Assembly: GCA_033807695.1 (NCBI GenBank)
Contig: CM066310.1
Coordinates: forward strand, 3,348,001 to 3,412,000
DNA length: 64,000 nucleotides
Reading direction: 5' to 3'
Origin: Daedaleopsis sinensis
Lineage: Eukaryota; Basidiomycota; Agaricomycetes; Polyporales; Polyporaceae
This document shows positions 10,528 through 22,111 of this stretch, one piece after another. A program made the position numbers and the translations under genes. Position 1 is the first letter of the stretch. The number at the start of each line of letters is the position of its first letter. Below the pieces are notes generated by a model. The model was not told the DNA's origin, did no database searches, and saw only the letters and a program-made list of their open reading frames with translations.

Positions 10528-11739
10528 CTACCACGTCTTGATGAAGCGATGAACCACGATATCCAGAGCGACCCCGGGGAGTCCCTCGAGCACTGCGCAC
10601 GCTGCGGACCACTTGGCGTGCAATGCGTCGTGCTTGAACGTCCTGGACACGGGGGACCAGCCGATGGAGTCGCTGAGCCACATCTCGTGCGTGACGGTGA
10701 CGGTGAGTCTGGCGAGCTTCGGATATCGAGTCGCGTCGGCGAGAGCGCGCGCGAGGCGTGCTAGAGACGGTCCGAGTGGGTCCAGCCCTCGTTCGCGGTC
10801 GACCATGTGCAGAGTGAGGTGGGAGAGGTCCGGGAACAGGACGGGGGATCGGGAGAGCAGTGCGCTGCTGAGCGCCATGAGGAGTTCGGCGACCCGTGTC
10901 CGGGAGCCGTTACGTATCATAGGATCGGGACAGTAGCGGATGCCGAGCGTGGACAGTCGAGAGGCGGTGGCGAGGGCGCCGAATACATAGCTGTGCGAGG
11001 TCTCTGGGTGTCTGTTAGAGCCCGTGCCGTTACAAGCAGCGGCGTACGCACCGGAGGTCTCCGAGATACTTGCAGGGATGGGAGCGTCGCTCATCGAGAG
11101 GGTGACATGCTCGAGAGTTTGACTGGCCGCGCGGACGACGGGCATCCAAAGGAAATGCTGGTCGGTTTCTCCGAGAGAGATGTCGAGAGAGCGTAGACGG
11201 GCTGCGACGTCCGCGCATAGAATGTGCTGGATGAACACTCTGCTGTCGCAACGCCTGCTGTTCAGCTTCACTGTCAGAGCCGCGAGCGCCACAGGAGCCT
11301 GGCCCGCGGTGCCGTCAAGGGGTCGAGACACCGGTGCCGTCTCCGTTTCAACTTCCACGTCTTCGCAGTCCAAAGACCGCAGCGAGGGGATCGAGGGGAG
11401 GACCTCCTGGAACAGTTGGTCCCACGATTCGAGGAGGGGCGCACACAGCGTGAGGTGTCGAAGGTTCGTGAAGAGCGCGAGGTGTAGAGAGCTTGCGGGG
11501 GTTGGAAATATGAGAGAGTCGATGGTGAGACTCTTCACGAGTGCGCCAATAGAGGAGTTGGAGCGGAGGAGGGCTAGAAATCGGTCCATTGTCGACGGCC
11601 GGTAGAAGATGTCCTGGAACAACTGCTGTCGAGCAGGCACCACGAGAGCGTAGCAAGTGAGAGACAGATTCTGCAGTGTCTCGCGATCGAGCTGTTCGCA
11701 GATTGGGTAGAATATGTCGGTTGGGAATGTGGGCAGCAT
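10528..11739 (-). CDS. F-box protein, class II (LPTFPTDIFYPICEQLD type)
   Basis: Exons 11739-11052 and 11003-10528, 387 aa; the 48-nt intron is in frame and phase 1. The F-box begins at the very N-terminus (FPTDIFYPICEQLDRETLQN). It is followed by irregular leucine-rich segments (LFTNLRHLTLCAPLLESWDQ, STLGIRYCPDPM, DLSHLTLHMVDRERG) and a C-terminal VALDIVVHRF. It is a paralogue of the genes at 20.6-21.9 and 32.8-34.1 kb, with the intron at the same site just before SYVF.ALA. The predicted role is a substrate receptor of an SCF ubiquitin ligase; the target is unknown. Confidence 0.75.
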   Translation of the reverse strand: MLPTFPTDIFYPICEQLDRETLQNLSLTCYALVVPARQQLFQDIFYRPSTMDRFLALLRSNSSIGALVKSLTIDSLIFPTPASSLHLALFTNLRHLTLCAPLLESWDQLFQEVLPSIPSLRSLDCEDVEVETETAPVSRPLDGTAGQAPVALAALTVKLNSRRCDSRVFIQHILCADVAARLRSLDISLGETDQHFLWMPVVRAASQTLEHVTLSMSDAPIPASISETSGAYAAACNGTGSNRHPETSHSYVFGALATASRLSTLGIRYCPDPMIRNGSRTRVAELLMALSSALLSRSPVLFPDLSHLTLHMVDRERGLDPLGPSLARLARALADATRYPKLARLTVTVTHEMWLSDSIGWSPVSRTFKHDALHAKWSAACAVLEGLPGVALDIVVHRFIKTW

Positions 11740-11790
11740 CTCGCTTTCCTGCTAGTTCACAGTGACACTGACAGTGGAGAGAAGCTACAT

Positions 11791-11817
11791 CGATAGCCAA
11801 GCGCCGTACGAGCGCTG
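11791..11817 (-). promoter_or_regulatory. Conserved 5' box of class II F-box genes
   Basis: On the minus strand: cagcgctcgtac, then ggctatcg, about 55-75 bp before the ATG at 11739. Related boxes precede the class II loci at 21.9, 30.8 and 32.8 kb. Promoter function is inferred. Confidence 0.4.
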
Positions 11818-11821
11818 TTGA

Positions 11822-13053
11822 TCAGACTGCGCCGGAGAACTCCGATTTAGATGGTAGTACAACTTCTCCTTTTTTGACGAGCCAGTAATGCGCCCACACA
11901 TTGGCGGTTTGTCCAGACCCGTCGTCGTGGGCGTTTGTGGATGCACATTCTGGAGTTTGGTGGGTTTTCTCTACGAGGACCTGTAGAAACTCGGGTGCGT
12001 CGGACCTCTTGATGTTCCAGATGTCGCTCCATGTCTTCGCGGCGACTCCGACGCTGTCGGGAACGGCGCCCGCAGACGGTTCCCTCTTTTGCATCCCTCC
12101 CGCCGGCTGCTCCTGGGGCATTCTGTCAGCATAGTTGGATCTGACGGATCTGCTATATGTAGGCATCGGGTACAAACTGGACGCACCATGCCCATCGTGT
12201 GTTCTCCAAGAAACGGCGGGCTATCCGGGCGACGGCCAAACGTCCTCGTGCCCCGATCGTACCGCTACATTGTACAGAGAGAGAAGTCAATGAGTCCGCA
12301 GCCACAGCACGCAGCGACCTTGCCAGTCGACAGGGCGTGCCGTGGCACACGCAATGTCGGGCCTGCCGCCCTCGTCGCCCGAGGGGTCTTGGAACGCGGT
12401 CAGGTGGCCGCAGCGCGAGCAATAGACGTCGTGCGCGCCCTTCTTGGACAGCCGGCCCTCGCGCAGCGCCTGCACGATCCACTCGCGCGAGTGCACCCCG
12501 CGCTCGAGCGCAGTGTATACCCTGTCAACGCGCGGTGTCAGTGCCAGTGCCAGAACTACCTGTCGTGCGACGGCTCGCGTCGGTCCATAGGCTAGAATCA
12601 AACGAGCGAGAACCCGCGCTGGCCCGGTCACGGTGCGTAGAAGTGCCAGTGGGAGGAGAGAGACGAGACGCACTGATGTCGCGACTCGCTCAGAAGGGGG
12701 CCGGGACTGTACTTACCAGTCGATGAGCTCCGTCTCCTTGCCGCAGCGCGGGCAGGGATGCGGCGGGGCGTTCGCGTAGAAGCCGAGGAGGTCGAGCGAG
12801 GAGACATCGTGCGCGAGCAGCGCGGAGAGCCGGGCTTGCTCGTGCGTGTCCACGAGCCACGCGTACTCGCTCCCTTTTTGGACGGCGTGCGCGTGCGCGG
12901 GCACTTTGACGTACGGCGTGAAGCGTGCGGACGACTGCGAGCGGGCGGTATGTGGTGAATGTTAGTCTTTAGATGAGAATGGAGTGAGCTTACGTGGTCA
13001 GTTGCGGAGAGCATGCCCAGGAGGACGAGAGAGAAGAGGTGGGTCGGCTTCAT
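11822..13053 (-). pseudogene. Secreted CxxC-type protein gene with an in-frame TAG stop
   Basis: Exons 13053-12994, 12934-12717, 12521-12319 and 12264-11822 join in frame. A signal peptide (MKPTHLFSLVLLGMLSATD) is followed by a region with two CxxC pairs: CPRCGKETELIDW at the end of exon 2 and CSRCGHLTAFQDP in exon 3, suggesting a metal-binding or disulphide module. In exon 4 the frame reads HEDVWPSPG, then TAG (12223-12221), then continues openly as PAVSWRTHDGHGASS for over 130 codons to the stop at 11822. One nonsense codon therefore splits an otherwise clean exon. The truncated product would be about 170 aa, against about 307 aa with the stop read as sense. A recent nonsense mutation, strain polymorphism, stop read-through or sequencing error are all possible. 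The family is not recognised. Confidence 0.65.
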
Positions 13054-15229
13054 TATGCTTGTGTACGAGTCGGTATGCGGGTCCCGCGTCTTCAACGGTG
13101 TGTTTCGCTCATCCTTATACTAGTCAACAGCCCGACCCGTCGTGGGTGGAGAAGCTCTTGCATGTGACACGTCTGACCGTGTTGTCTGCAGAGCATTGAC
13201 GGCTGGGCGCGATCTCAGTGCCCTAGTGGCCATGTATCACCGACAGCGCACAGAGGAGACGTTTCTAGGAGGCAGGGTTTGCTAAGGCCAAGCGACAGAT
13301 AAGAGGTTTTGGACGTTCGGGGGTGGAGGCCGATGTGAAAAAAGCAGGCTCTCTACCCTGTATCTGTCTAAGTTAGCGGGAGGAGGATAAGCTAGCAGCA
13401 TATGGGACCGGAGTTCTGAGCATGTGTGGCGAAGGTGGGGGAGCTCCCGAGCGTTTGTTGGTAAGTGTGACGATCGCGGTGGTTTTTCTGCGGCGAAGGA
13501 TCCTGATGCTTGAGGACGAGGTCAGGTATCCAATTCGCTAGTACTTAAAAACATTACTTATCATCGTCTGCTCTTGGAAGGATGTTGTCCTTAAGTTCCA
13601 TTGGATCCTGGAGGTGACGAAATTCCGAGTTACCGTACTCTTCCAAGTAGTTCGCAAAGCAAAATGAGAGAAGAGGAGAGTGCTGTAGAGGGTCAGTGTC
13701 TCAGTGCACGTCGCGAGAGGGGGGATAGAGTACGGGGGAGAAGGTGGACCGAGATGCGGCGGAGATGATGCCAGTTCATAAGTTGCTCCTCGGAGTTGAT
13801 CTGAGTAGGCTGGTGCGGGTCGAGTATCAGTCGAATGTACCACTCACCGTTATGGGGCCGTAATAACTGCTTGCACTTACCATCAAGTTCCTGGGCCCGT
13901 AGCTATGTCGAAGCTATGTGGCCGCCGCAGAGGAGGTGCGTGTGGTTCGGTGGAGGCGTCACAAAGTTGGCGTGACACGACTTGTCTACTAGGCGCTAGT
14001 ACACGGAGCCGGTTCCGAACTCCGAAGGCGCGTGTACGTGCGCAGCGTCTCCTCCTCCTCCTTCTGCTCCCCCGTCGCGGCGTATCAACGCTCTCGAGAA
14101 AGGTGATACTACGTACTAGACAGGCTGCCCTCACGTTAATGCGTATGCAACTCTTAGCTCACCACTCAACTCACTCGCACCTCGGAATGAAGACCTACCT
14201 CCCTGCGTAGTACAACTATCTTTCGGCAGGCGCGAACGGGCAACCCTCTGGTTCTCTAGGCTCGAAAGCTTCTGAGCATCATATCTGCTCTGATACTGGG
14301 TAAGGCTCGGACGCCCTACTCAAGGCTTGAAAATGATGACAGCAGGAATCGGGAATGACTGGTCCAGTAGGCGATGTTCTAGTAAGTCCAAATTTTCTGT
14401 CACTCTCCGATCCCCTCCTCCCGACTACCGAGCCTTTGTGACTTGCACCACAACTGTACTTGTCAACCTCGACCAATTCTGAGCTTGGACCGATTCGGAC
14501 GACGGGGAGTATGGAGAGTCACGGGGAAGGGCGATGAGAGTGCGGCAACAATGGTACGACGGTTTTTAGCTCCTCGAAGTCCATCCGTCTCGCTAGGAAC
14601 CATGATCAATTTGATACAGTTCTCTAGGATTTTGGACACCAGTATGTAGAACGGAAGGCACTTAATTTTGTTGAATCGAGACCGACAGCATAGTATATAT
14701 CCGAGGCGGCGAAAGCAGGTCCGTCACCGGTGCGCTATTTCACCTGCACTCGGACGCCTCGAATCTTCATCCTCACGCCGGTCGGCGCGCCAGGTGTCCT
14801 TGCCCGAGGCTCCCGCAATCCTGCGATTCATACATATTGGAACCTCCTAGGACACCGGCGATAAATGTCGACCACGACAGATTTCGACAGTGTCAAATTT
14901 CCACACGACAAATTTCGACAGTGTATATCTGAATTGTCGGCGGTCACGCCAGGAACACGATGCACCCTCACTGCAGCCTCTGTGCCTCAAGCTACTTGTC
15001 CTTGGATGGACCGTGTCAACTCCCGGCTTCCCAGACAACTGTAATCACCATCCAGTCGCTCACAACGGCATCCGTGTAGCTCAACCTATCTTGTACGTGG
15101 CGCATGACGTTTGGTGCCTTGCGAACTGATTGCACGTTATCGCATTTAGCAAGCTTATAGTCTCGCATAGGGCGAGCCGAGCTGGTGCATGTACACGAGG
15201 ACCAGCTCAAGAACAGCACAAGCCCCCGC
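13054..15229. other. 2.2-kb region without a recognised gene
   Basis: Frames on both strands are short and unconvincing. A short tandem near-repeat (cgacagatttcgacagtg / cgacaaatttcgacagtg) lies at 14874-14925. Lower GC and scattered TA-rich words suggest decayed intergenic sequence. Confidence 0.4.
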
Positions 15230-15238
15230 TATATATCG
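15229..15238 (+). promoter_or_regulatory. TATA-like box
   Basis: CTATATATCG lies about 40 bp upstream of the ATG at 15274 of the following F-box gene. The spacing would require a short 5' leader. Confidence 0.35.
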
Positions 15239-15273
15239 CTGCCATCGCCCTTGCGTGCTCTCGCCCAGCTAAC

Positions 15274-16620
15274 ATGCCTCACTCGACATGTCCCCCCGAG
15301 GTCGTGGAGCATATCATCGACTTCTTGCACACCGACCCCCGCGCCCTCTCTTCGTGTGCGCTCGTCAGCCGTGTCTGGCTCCCCCGCTCGCACCACCATC
15401 GCTTCGCATCCGTCGTCCTCCCAGTCCCATTCTGCGGCCTCCCCTCTGCCCTCTCCACAACCTTCGAGCACATCGTCGTTCGCAACCCGGGTATCGCGGC
15501 TTACGTGCAGTCGCTCACGCTCGCCGGCGCCGGGTTCTTAGGCGACACCGTCCGCTGGACGCACACAGAAGCTCTCAAGGCTTCGCGTCTGTGGGCGATC
15601 CGCTCCCTCACGCTCTCTCGCTTCGAGTTCGGCGCGCTCACGGACCTCGTGCCCACCCTCGCCGCCCTACCGCTCCTCGAGGAACTCACCCTCGACAATA
15701 TTCGCGTCAAACCCAAGCACCAGCAATTTCAACCAGCCTCGCCGGCAGCGGGCGTATCTGTGTGTGCGCCCGGGGATCGGCCTCGTGCACGCGCGTTGCG
15801 GCTGGTTCGCTTCCAGCAGACGGGGCAGCCGATCGGAGAGGGCGTGCTCGAGCACGACGCGGCCGCGTTTGTGCGTGCCCTCTGGGCGGCGGGGCTATTG
15901 CGGCCGGGGGTGCTGGAAGGGCTCGTGCTGCTGTCGGGCGCGAGCGCGTGTGCGGGCTGGCTCCCGTTCCTCCCGTCGTTCGCACCGTCGCTCCGGCGCT
16001 GCGCGGTGAGCTTGCACGAGCACATCTCCGCTGCCACGGGCGAGCTGACCGAGAACGCACGTACGTCCCTGTTCTTCGATGATCACTGTTTGCTTCGAGA
16101 GGCGCTGACCGCGCATGTCACTCTGTGGATGTGTGCAGGCGAATACATCCTACGCGTGTATGATGCGCTCGTGCTCTGCGAGGACATGCGCTCCGTGTGT
16201 GTGCAGTACAACGCGACAAGCACGCTCATGCAGGCCGTTTTCGACGGGCGCACACGGACGATGCCCGCCGTGAGCCCGTTCTTCGTCGAGGCGCTTCCTA
16301 GAGCGCTCGACGGTTCTGTCCAAGCTCTCTCCGCTCTGGAGGAACTGACGATCGTGCTCGTTGGCTCGCGCCGGTCGCTCGCTTCGAAGCCATGCGCGGA
16401 CGCGTTTGCAGAGCTTGCGCGGGTGTTGTCCGAGAGGGCGCAATATCCGTGTCTTAAGAGGATCGAGCTGCGTATCGACGAGCCTGAGTACGTTGTAGGC
16501 TTGTTTCGGAGCGGAGCGGAGGTAGAGAATGATGAGGAGTCGGAGGCTGCGATTCGGGAGCTCCTCAGAGATTCTGACTGGCCCGGTGTAGTCACGTCCG
16601 TCGCAGTCCGTGTCGTATAA
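15274..16620 (+). CDS. F-box protein, class I
   Basis: Exons 15274-16060 and 16139-16620, 422 aa. The start MPHSTCPPEVVEHIIDFL places the F-box at the N-terminus, and the following CALVSRVWLPRSHHHRFAS is the typical second half. The body is leucine-rich (RLWAIRSLTLSRFEFGALTD, ALPLLEELTLDNIRV, ALSALEELTIVLVG). The intron is phase 1 (C|GC GAA), at the same position as in the class I genes at 5.2, 18.9, 22.1 and 27.5 kb. It converges on the next F-box gene, leaving only 35 bp between stop codons. Likely an SCF substrate receptor with unknown target. Confidence 0.78.
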   Translation: MPHSTCPPEVVEHIIDFLHTDPRALSSCALVSRVWLPRSHHHRFASVVLPVPFCGLPSALSTTFEHIVVRNPGIAAYVQSLTLAGAGFLGDTVRWTHTEALKASRLWAIRSLTLSRFEFGALTDLVPTLAALPLLEELTLDNIRVKPKHQQFQPASPAAGVSVCAPGDRPRARALRLVRFQQTGQPIGEGVLEHDAAAFVRALWAAGLLRPGVLEGLVLLSGASACAGWLPFLPSFAPSLRRCAVSLHEHISAATGELTENARTSLFFDDHCLLREALTAHVTLWMCAGEYILRVYDALVLCEDMRSVCVQYNATSTLMQAVFDGRTRTMPAVSPFFVEALPRALDGSVQALSALEELTIVLVGSRRSLASKPCADAFAELARVLSERAQYPCLKRIELRIDEPEYVVGLFRSGAEVENDEESEAAIRELLRDSDWPGVVTSVAVRVV

Positions 16621-16655
16621 GGTCGTCCTGCTATGCTATCGAGTACAATCCTAGA

Positions 16656-18171
16656 TCACAAATACAAAAGCTCGGCCGACGCGTCGACGCGAGTATTTTC
16701 GAAGGACTTGAGAGCATCCTTGATAACCATTACGTACGTGTCCCATTTCTCCCCCTCGCCCTTCACGACGCTCCTGATCTCTTGCGCTCCACCGTCACGG
16801 AAGGGCCTGTATGTGTATGCGGGGACAGCCTCGACCTGGACAGAAACCTCGCGGAGGTCGGCATATCGAGACGGTGACAGGGCATCCGTGAGGAGGGAAA
16901 ATGACGCGATGTCGGGCCGCTCGTACAGGACGTCGATCGCGGAGGCGCGGAGGACGAGTTTGAAGGTGTTGAGATGTGCGAACGTCGGGAGAGAGGGGTC
17001 GGATAACGATGATGATACCTGATTTGCCGTCCCGGTCGAGCCTAGCGCAGTTGCCCCTGGAGGAGAGACAAGGAGAGCCTTCGACAGGAATGTGACGAAG
17101 CGGTTGTACGTGTTCGCTCGCTGAGAGGGAGCAGGTAGAGGTATGTTCGGGCTGCGGAGTAGTACTTGCGGGTTGTAGCAGATGTCCAGCGATTGGAGGG
17201 CGGTACACGCTGCAATATCCGCGAAGAGCCTCTTCCAGTCTACAGTGCGGTAGAGTATTATGTCAGTTAGGCGGTGGTGGATACGGAGCTGCTACGAACG
17301 CACCATCATCTCCGTCGGAGTGCGTGTGGACTGCGTTCGCAATCGTGAGACTGAGTGCGGCAAGGGAGGTGCAGCTTTTGGAGCATATAGCTCGGATCCA
17401 GCGTTCGGAACGGCGTGCGTCTGGGAAATGGATGTCGGCCGAGCAAAGGGAGAGACGCGTCGCAGAGTGACGGTCAAGGTTGCCATTGAGGGTGAGATCA
17501 CTGTTGGGCGAGTCGCTCAACCCTAGCATTTCCGCGAGACAGTCGTAAGGTATGCCATCTTCCCTGAGAACAGCATCGGTACCTACAATGCAGAGCACGC
17601 GAAGACGCGCACGAAGCGCGGCGTATGCAGAAGGCGGCGGTCGAGCGCGGTCGGGGATCGTGCGATACGAGGACGAGTACGCAGGGACTCGGAGGTTCAG
17701 GCAGGAGAGCTCCTCGAGCGCGGGGATGCCACAGATGAAGTGAATGAAGCGCCCGGGGAGGCCAATGTGCAGATCAGAAAGGACGAGCGAACGCAGGTGC
17801 GGCAGGTGTCGGAGGTCTGCGAAAGGTGGGAGAGTGGGGCCCGATGACAATGTTTCTACATCAGGGGCGGGTGAGGGAGACAAGGTGTCGCGAGCTCCGC
17901 GAATGTGCAGTGACTGGACAACGGGCGCGAGCCGGGTAGAGGGTCCGAAGAGGCGTAGGAAGTGGGTGAGGCCGAGAGTGCTGGACGAGGATTGCTGGAC
18001 GAGAATTGTAATTGTGTGCGAGAGATGGAACAGTGCTCGGGGCGAGAGTGCGGAGGGAGAGTTGACCATGGCACATGATGCGAGAGATGGCCAGTCGTCG
18101 TGGAGAAAGTCGACTATGCGGTCTGTGAGCTCTCCGGGTACGATGGGGCCATTTCGCTGAGGATCGGTCAT
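16656..18171 (-). CDS. F-box-like protein, class I, divergent
   Basis: Exons 18171-17304 and 17239-16656 (64-nt phase-1 intron), 483 aa. The N-terminal GPIVPGELTDRIVDFLHDD and SCAMVNSPSALSPRALFHLS correspond to an F-box, but the usual CALVCRxW segment is altered to CAMVNSPSA, so Skp1 binding may be weakened. The body has leucine-rich repeats (LPHLRSLVLSDLHIG, IPALEELSCLNLRV) and the C-terminal exon continues with CTALQSLDICYNPQ. It is tail-to-tail with the gene ending at 16620. Function is inferred from family only. Confidence 0.7.
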
Positions 18172-18946
18172 GATGGGGTTGCTGTAGTGGCAGTCAGAAC
18201 AAAGGAAAGGATTCGAAATAAACTAATTGGAGGAGGAGGCAGTGCTCGATCCGATTCGGAGCACACGGATGGCGTGGCGACTGCGAACAGGTTCTTTGCT
18301 CCGGCGAAGCTCCCACGAGAGACATCCAAGGCATTGCGTGTATAACTCGGACTAGGCTCGTGTAGGCATATGTAGCAGATTTAGCAGCTGAAGAAGTGGC
18401 CAGCGCCACGGCGGGAACACATAACTCTGCAGAGTATTGTTTCAGCGATCATAAACTGGATGCCATCTGAGGAGAAGATTCATAGCGGACCAGATATGGC
18501 GCGCGCAGTAGGGATTGTCACGTTGAGCGCGGTCAGCGTTTGCAAGTCGGTCCTTGATAGATGACTCGAGAACGTAAAGTTTGTCCGGGCGAGAACATGC
18601 ATGATGGAGGGAGGATCAGCATTAGACGCCAGTGCGTGACTCACAGCCTGTATGTGTTTCGTAAGCAGAGGGCGTCTATAGTGTTTCTTCCCTCGACTCC
18701 CAGTCCGTGGCTGGCTTTCTCTTTCTAGGCAGCTTATCAGAAGCATACCGGCTGTACGAGCAAAAAGAGCCACATAGTTTACTAATTGCCTGTTTGAAGG
18801 GCCCATCGAAATCGGTATGTCTCACTGGCAGTTGCATAGGCAGGCCGTCCATGCCCCGGGCCCCCTCCGAGCTCACTGGATCGACCTATCTGACACGTCT
18901 AGTGGACAGCTTCAAGAGGTCGACGGTCTCGGAGAGCCAGTGTCTG
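18172..18946. other. Intergenic between two outward-reading F-box genes
   Basis: A 775-bp divergent spacer presumably holding both promoters. An upstream-open frame runs from 18707 into the next gene, so its translation start could be earlier than proposed. No other feature seen. Confidence 0.35.
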
Positions 18947-20333
18947 ATGTTCCAAGGTGGAGTCCCTATCGCTTTATATGCTCAGCAGTATCGACTAATT
19001 CAGTATCTCACCTCAGCATCTCAACCCCGTATACCCGTTCCAGGCTCCCGTCTTCCAGTCGATGTCTACCGATGTCTCGTCGACTTCTTGAAAGAAGATC
19101 GGCCTGCCCTATCCTGCTGTGCCCTCGTCTGTCGGAGCTGGGCTCCGTGGTGTCAATATCACCTCTTCTCACATGTTTGTCTCCCTTCCACCTTCCAAGG
19201 CAATTCCGTTCGTCGAGATCAGCTAGCAGAGATACTGCAGACAAGTCCACACATCTATGAATACATCATGTCGATAACTTTGTGGCAGATCCCCACCCAC
19301 AGTCTCATTCCAACTAGCTGGGCCAACCTCTCCCGGGGACCACTCGACTGCGCGCGTTTTCCGAACCTCCGATCCCTCACTTTGAAGTCGTTCAGATTCC
19401 ACTGCAACACGGAGATTGTGGATATTATACGAGGATTACCCCCCCTCAAGGATTTTTTGCTCGACGATGTCTACGTCGGGGAAGGGCTGCCTGGGACCCC
19501 GCTCACTTCTACCGTGCCGCGATGCCATTCGCTTGAAAGCATTCGGTTCACTGGTATCACTTCCTTCCAAGCTCTTGGGAATGGCCGTTCTACCCCTCTC
19601 TCCACCCAACTCATGCTGTGCGGGGCGCTTGCTTCGCTCACGTCCCTCGATATTCTGACTGGCATGCCCATTGGCCGCGGTTGGATCTCACTTCTCCCCG
19701 ACATCGGCGCCAGGCTGACGCACTGCGGGCTCAATGTATTCGATCCGACCGAAGTTTCCAACACACAATCGGTTGGGGAAGCTTTCCGTGCGTGCATCTA
19801 GGCTCTGTATTCAGTCTTGCATACTGACGGGTCGGTTGCTGTCGCTAGGCGAGCATCATGCTATCGTATGCGACGCTCTCCGTTTCTGCCCATCCCTTCG
19901 CTCGCTCAGGATCAAGTACGACGGTCTCTACACCTTCATCCACGCTCTGTACAGAGACAGAGTGAACCCCGCTCCTCGACTATCTCCATTCTTCTTCGAA
20001 ACGCTCGCGGATACGCTCTCGTGCCCCCAGCCGCCGCTGCTGCAGCACCTCAAACGCTTATCCTTCTCGTTTCTTTGCTCCGTTAGGAGCTTATCCACCG
20101 ACTGTACTCCTGCATGCGAGCGGCTTGGCCGTGTGCTTGTGGAGGATGGACGATACCCCTCCTTTCAGCATCTCGACATCGATTTCGAGGAACCGTTGTA
20201 CTACGTGAAGCCACCACTAGGTACGCTGCAGGAGCGAGAGGCCGAAGCGAATCGCCTGTTTGTCGTCGTTCGAGAGGCTGGCGTGCACGTAGATACGACG
20301 GTGAAGGAATCTTCCACGATGTCGCTGAGGTAG
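18947..20333 (+). CDS. F-box protein, class I
   Basis: Exons 18947-19787 and 19849-20333 (61-nt phase-1 intron, C|GC GAG CAT), 441 aa. F-box: RLPVDVYRCLVDFLKED and CCALVCRSWAPWCQYHLFS. Leucine-rich segments follow (FPNLRSLTLKSFRF, FCPSLRSLRIKYDGLYTF). It is clearly homologous along its whole length to the minus-strand gene at 22.1-23.5 kb, sharing PFFF(E/D)T.ADTL and LYYVKPP-like stretches. The start is uncertain: the frame is open upstream to 18707 and an acceptor-like CACCTCAG lies near 19018. The ATG at 18947 was preferred because the following GGVPIAL resembles the paralogue's GGIPLTV. Confidence 0.68.
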
Positions 20334-20615
20334 TTATGCTCCTGTTATGTGCGTACTTTGAGGACTCGAAAACTAGTACAACTGGATGCGTAGACATAAC
20401 TTGCGGCTAGCGAGGTATTCGCGGAGCACAGGGTGAGAAGTCAATGTATACTACACGGCAGTGAGGCGTAGAGCTGTTCGCAATGGAAGGGAAAGTGTCG
20501 TACTAGCACATGCCGAGAAGGTATAGCGCTGTACTGTGTATCTGCTAATGCACTGGGAGAAATGCTGTGTACTCATCTATGCGATCTCAAGCCCGTCGTA
20601 GGACCGGAAGAAGGT
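20334..20615. other. Convergent spacer between two F-box genes
   Basis: A 282-bp 3'-to-3' spacer; no gene or clear terminator motif seen. Confidence 0.3.
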
Positions 20616-21853
20616 CTACGACATCTCCGTGGGATATACCACGACCTCCAAAGTGACTCCTGAGCGCGCCTCGAAGACAGCACACGCCTCGTGCCACTTC
20701 TTGTACAACGCTTCGCGCGGCTCGCCTCTCGTCCTAGCGGGAAGCCAGAGACCACCTGCGTTGTGAACCCAGCGCTCGAACGTCACCGTCACCGTGATAC
20801 GGGTGAACTTGGGATATCGAGTTGAATTGGCTAGAGAGTGGGCGAGGCGGTCCAGAGATGGTTGATCGGGTACTGCTCCGCGATCGACCATATGCAGAGT
20901 GAGAGCGGAGAGGTGGGGGAACGGGACGGGAGATCGGTCGAGCAGTGAGCTGAGCTTCGTTAGAACTTCGCCGATCCGTGTCGGAGTGTCGTGTACCATA
21001 GGATCGGGACAGTAGCGGATACCGATAGTGGATAGGTGAGAGGCGGTAGCGAGGGCGTCGAATACATAACTAGTGTGCGAGGCATCTGCGTGTCTGTTAG
21101 AGCGTGCACTGGCATATGATTACAGACAGAAGCATACGCACCAGGTGCTGAGATACTGACCGGGATGGGGTCGTCGCTCATCGAGATATTGACATGCTCG
21201 AGAGTCTGACTGGTGGAGAGAATGATAGGTACCCAATGAAGGTGCCGATCGGTCGATCCGAGAGATATGTTGAGAGAACGCAGGTGGGGTGCAACTTTCT
21301 CGCATAAGATGTGCTTGACGAGTATACCGCTGTCAAAATGTCCATGTTTCACAGTTAAGGACACTAGCGATGTGCGGCTTAAGGGAGCCTGGCCTACGTG
21401 ACCATCAGGGATTTGATCGTGCGGAACCGTCTCCGATTCCACCTCTATGGCATAGCAGCTCAAGGATTTCAGCGATGGAACTAATGCCAGGACTCGTTGG
21501 AATAATTGATCCCACGTTCGGAGAATGAGCGAGCGCAGCGTGAGGTGTTGAAGATTCGTGAAAAGCGCGAAGGGTAGAGAGGTGGTGGGAGTGGATGAGA
21601 AAATGAGAGATTCGACGATGGTGAGCCTATGTACGAATCCACCAAAGGAGGGCTCGGAGAAGAGTAGCTGTAAGAAACGGTCGGTGGTCCGACGTCCGAG
21701 AACGATGTGTCGGAATAATTGCTTTCGGGCGGGGGCAACGAGGCGGCGGCAGGTGAGAGACAGATCCCGAAGTGTCTTTAGGTCAAGGTGTTCGCAGATT
21801 GGATAGAAAACGTCGGTTGGGAGAGTGAGTCGCCTCTTGCGTCGACGGAACAT
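20616..21853 (-). CDS. F-box protein, class II
   Basis: Exons 21853-21142 and 21085-20616 (56-nt phase-1 intron), 393 aa. The basic start MFRRRKRRLTLPTD precedes the F-box VFYPICEHLDLKTLRDLSLT and CRRLVAPARKQLFRH. The body matches the class II paralogues at 10.5, 30.8 and 32.8 kb (LFTNLQHLTLRSLILRTWDQ, IGIRYCPDPMVHDT, HLSALTLHMVDRG). An upstream in-frame ATG would add 11 residues. It lies between two inverted class I paralogues. SCF substrate receptor by family; target unknown. Confidence 0.76.
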
Positions 21854-21869
21854 GATGGTTGGGTGAAGG

Positions 21870-21900
21870 AAGGGCGATAACGGCACTTGTACGAGCGCAG
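21870..21900 (-). promoter_or_regulatory. Conserved 5' box of class II F-box genes
   Basis: On the minus strand: tgcgctcgtacaa, then gccgttatcgcc, about 20-50 bp before the ATG. It matches the boxes at 11.8, 30.8 and 32.8 kb. Confidence 0.45.
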
Positions 21901-22111
21901 TAGAGCGCAGTATGAGCCTCAGAGCGCTCGCGTGTCGGCCCGATGCCTTGACAGGCGCTCAAGGAGCTGTAAGAAGTGGTGGGTTCCGTCTCCCGTGAGA
22001 TATGTACTAATGTACGAGCGGGGATGAATATTAAATGGCAAGTAAGGCAAAGTGTCCGCGGATCAACAACGACAATATGGAAGAAGACGTCTAGATCCAA
22101 GGTCCAGGATG

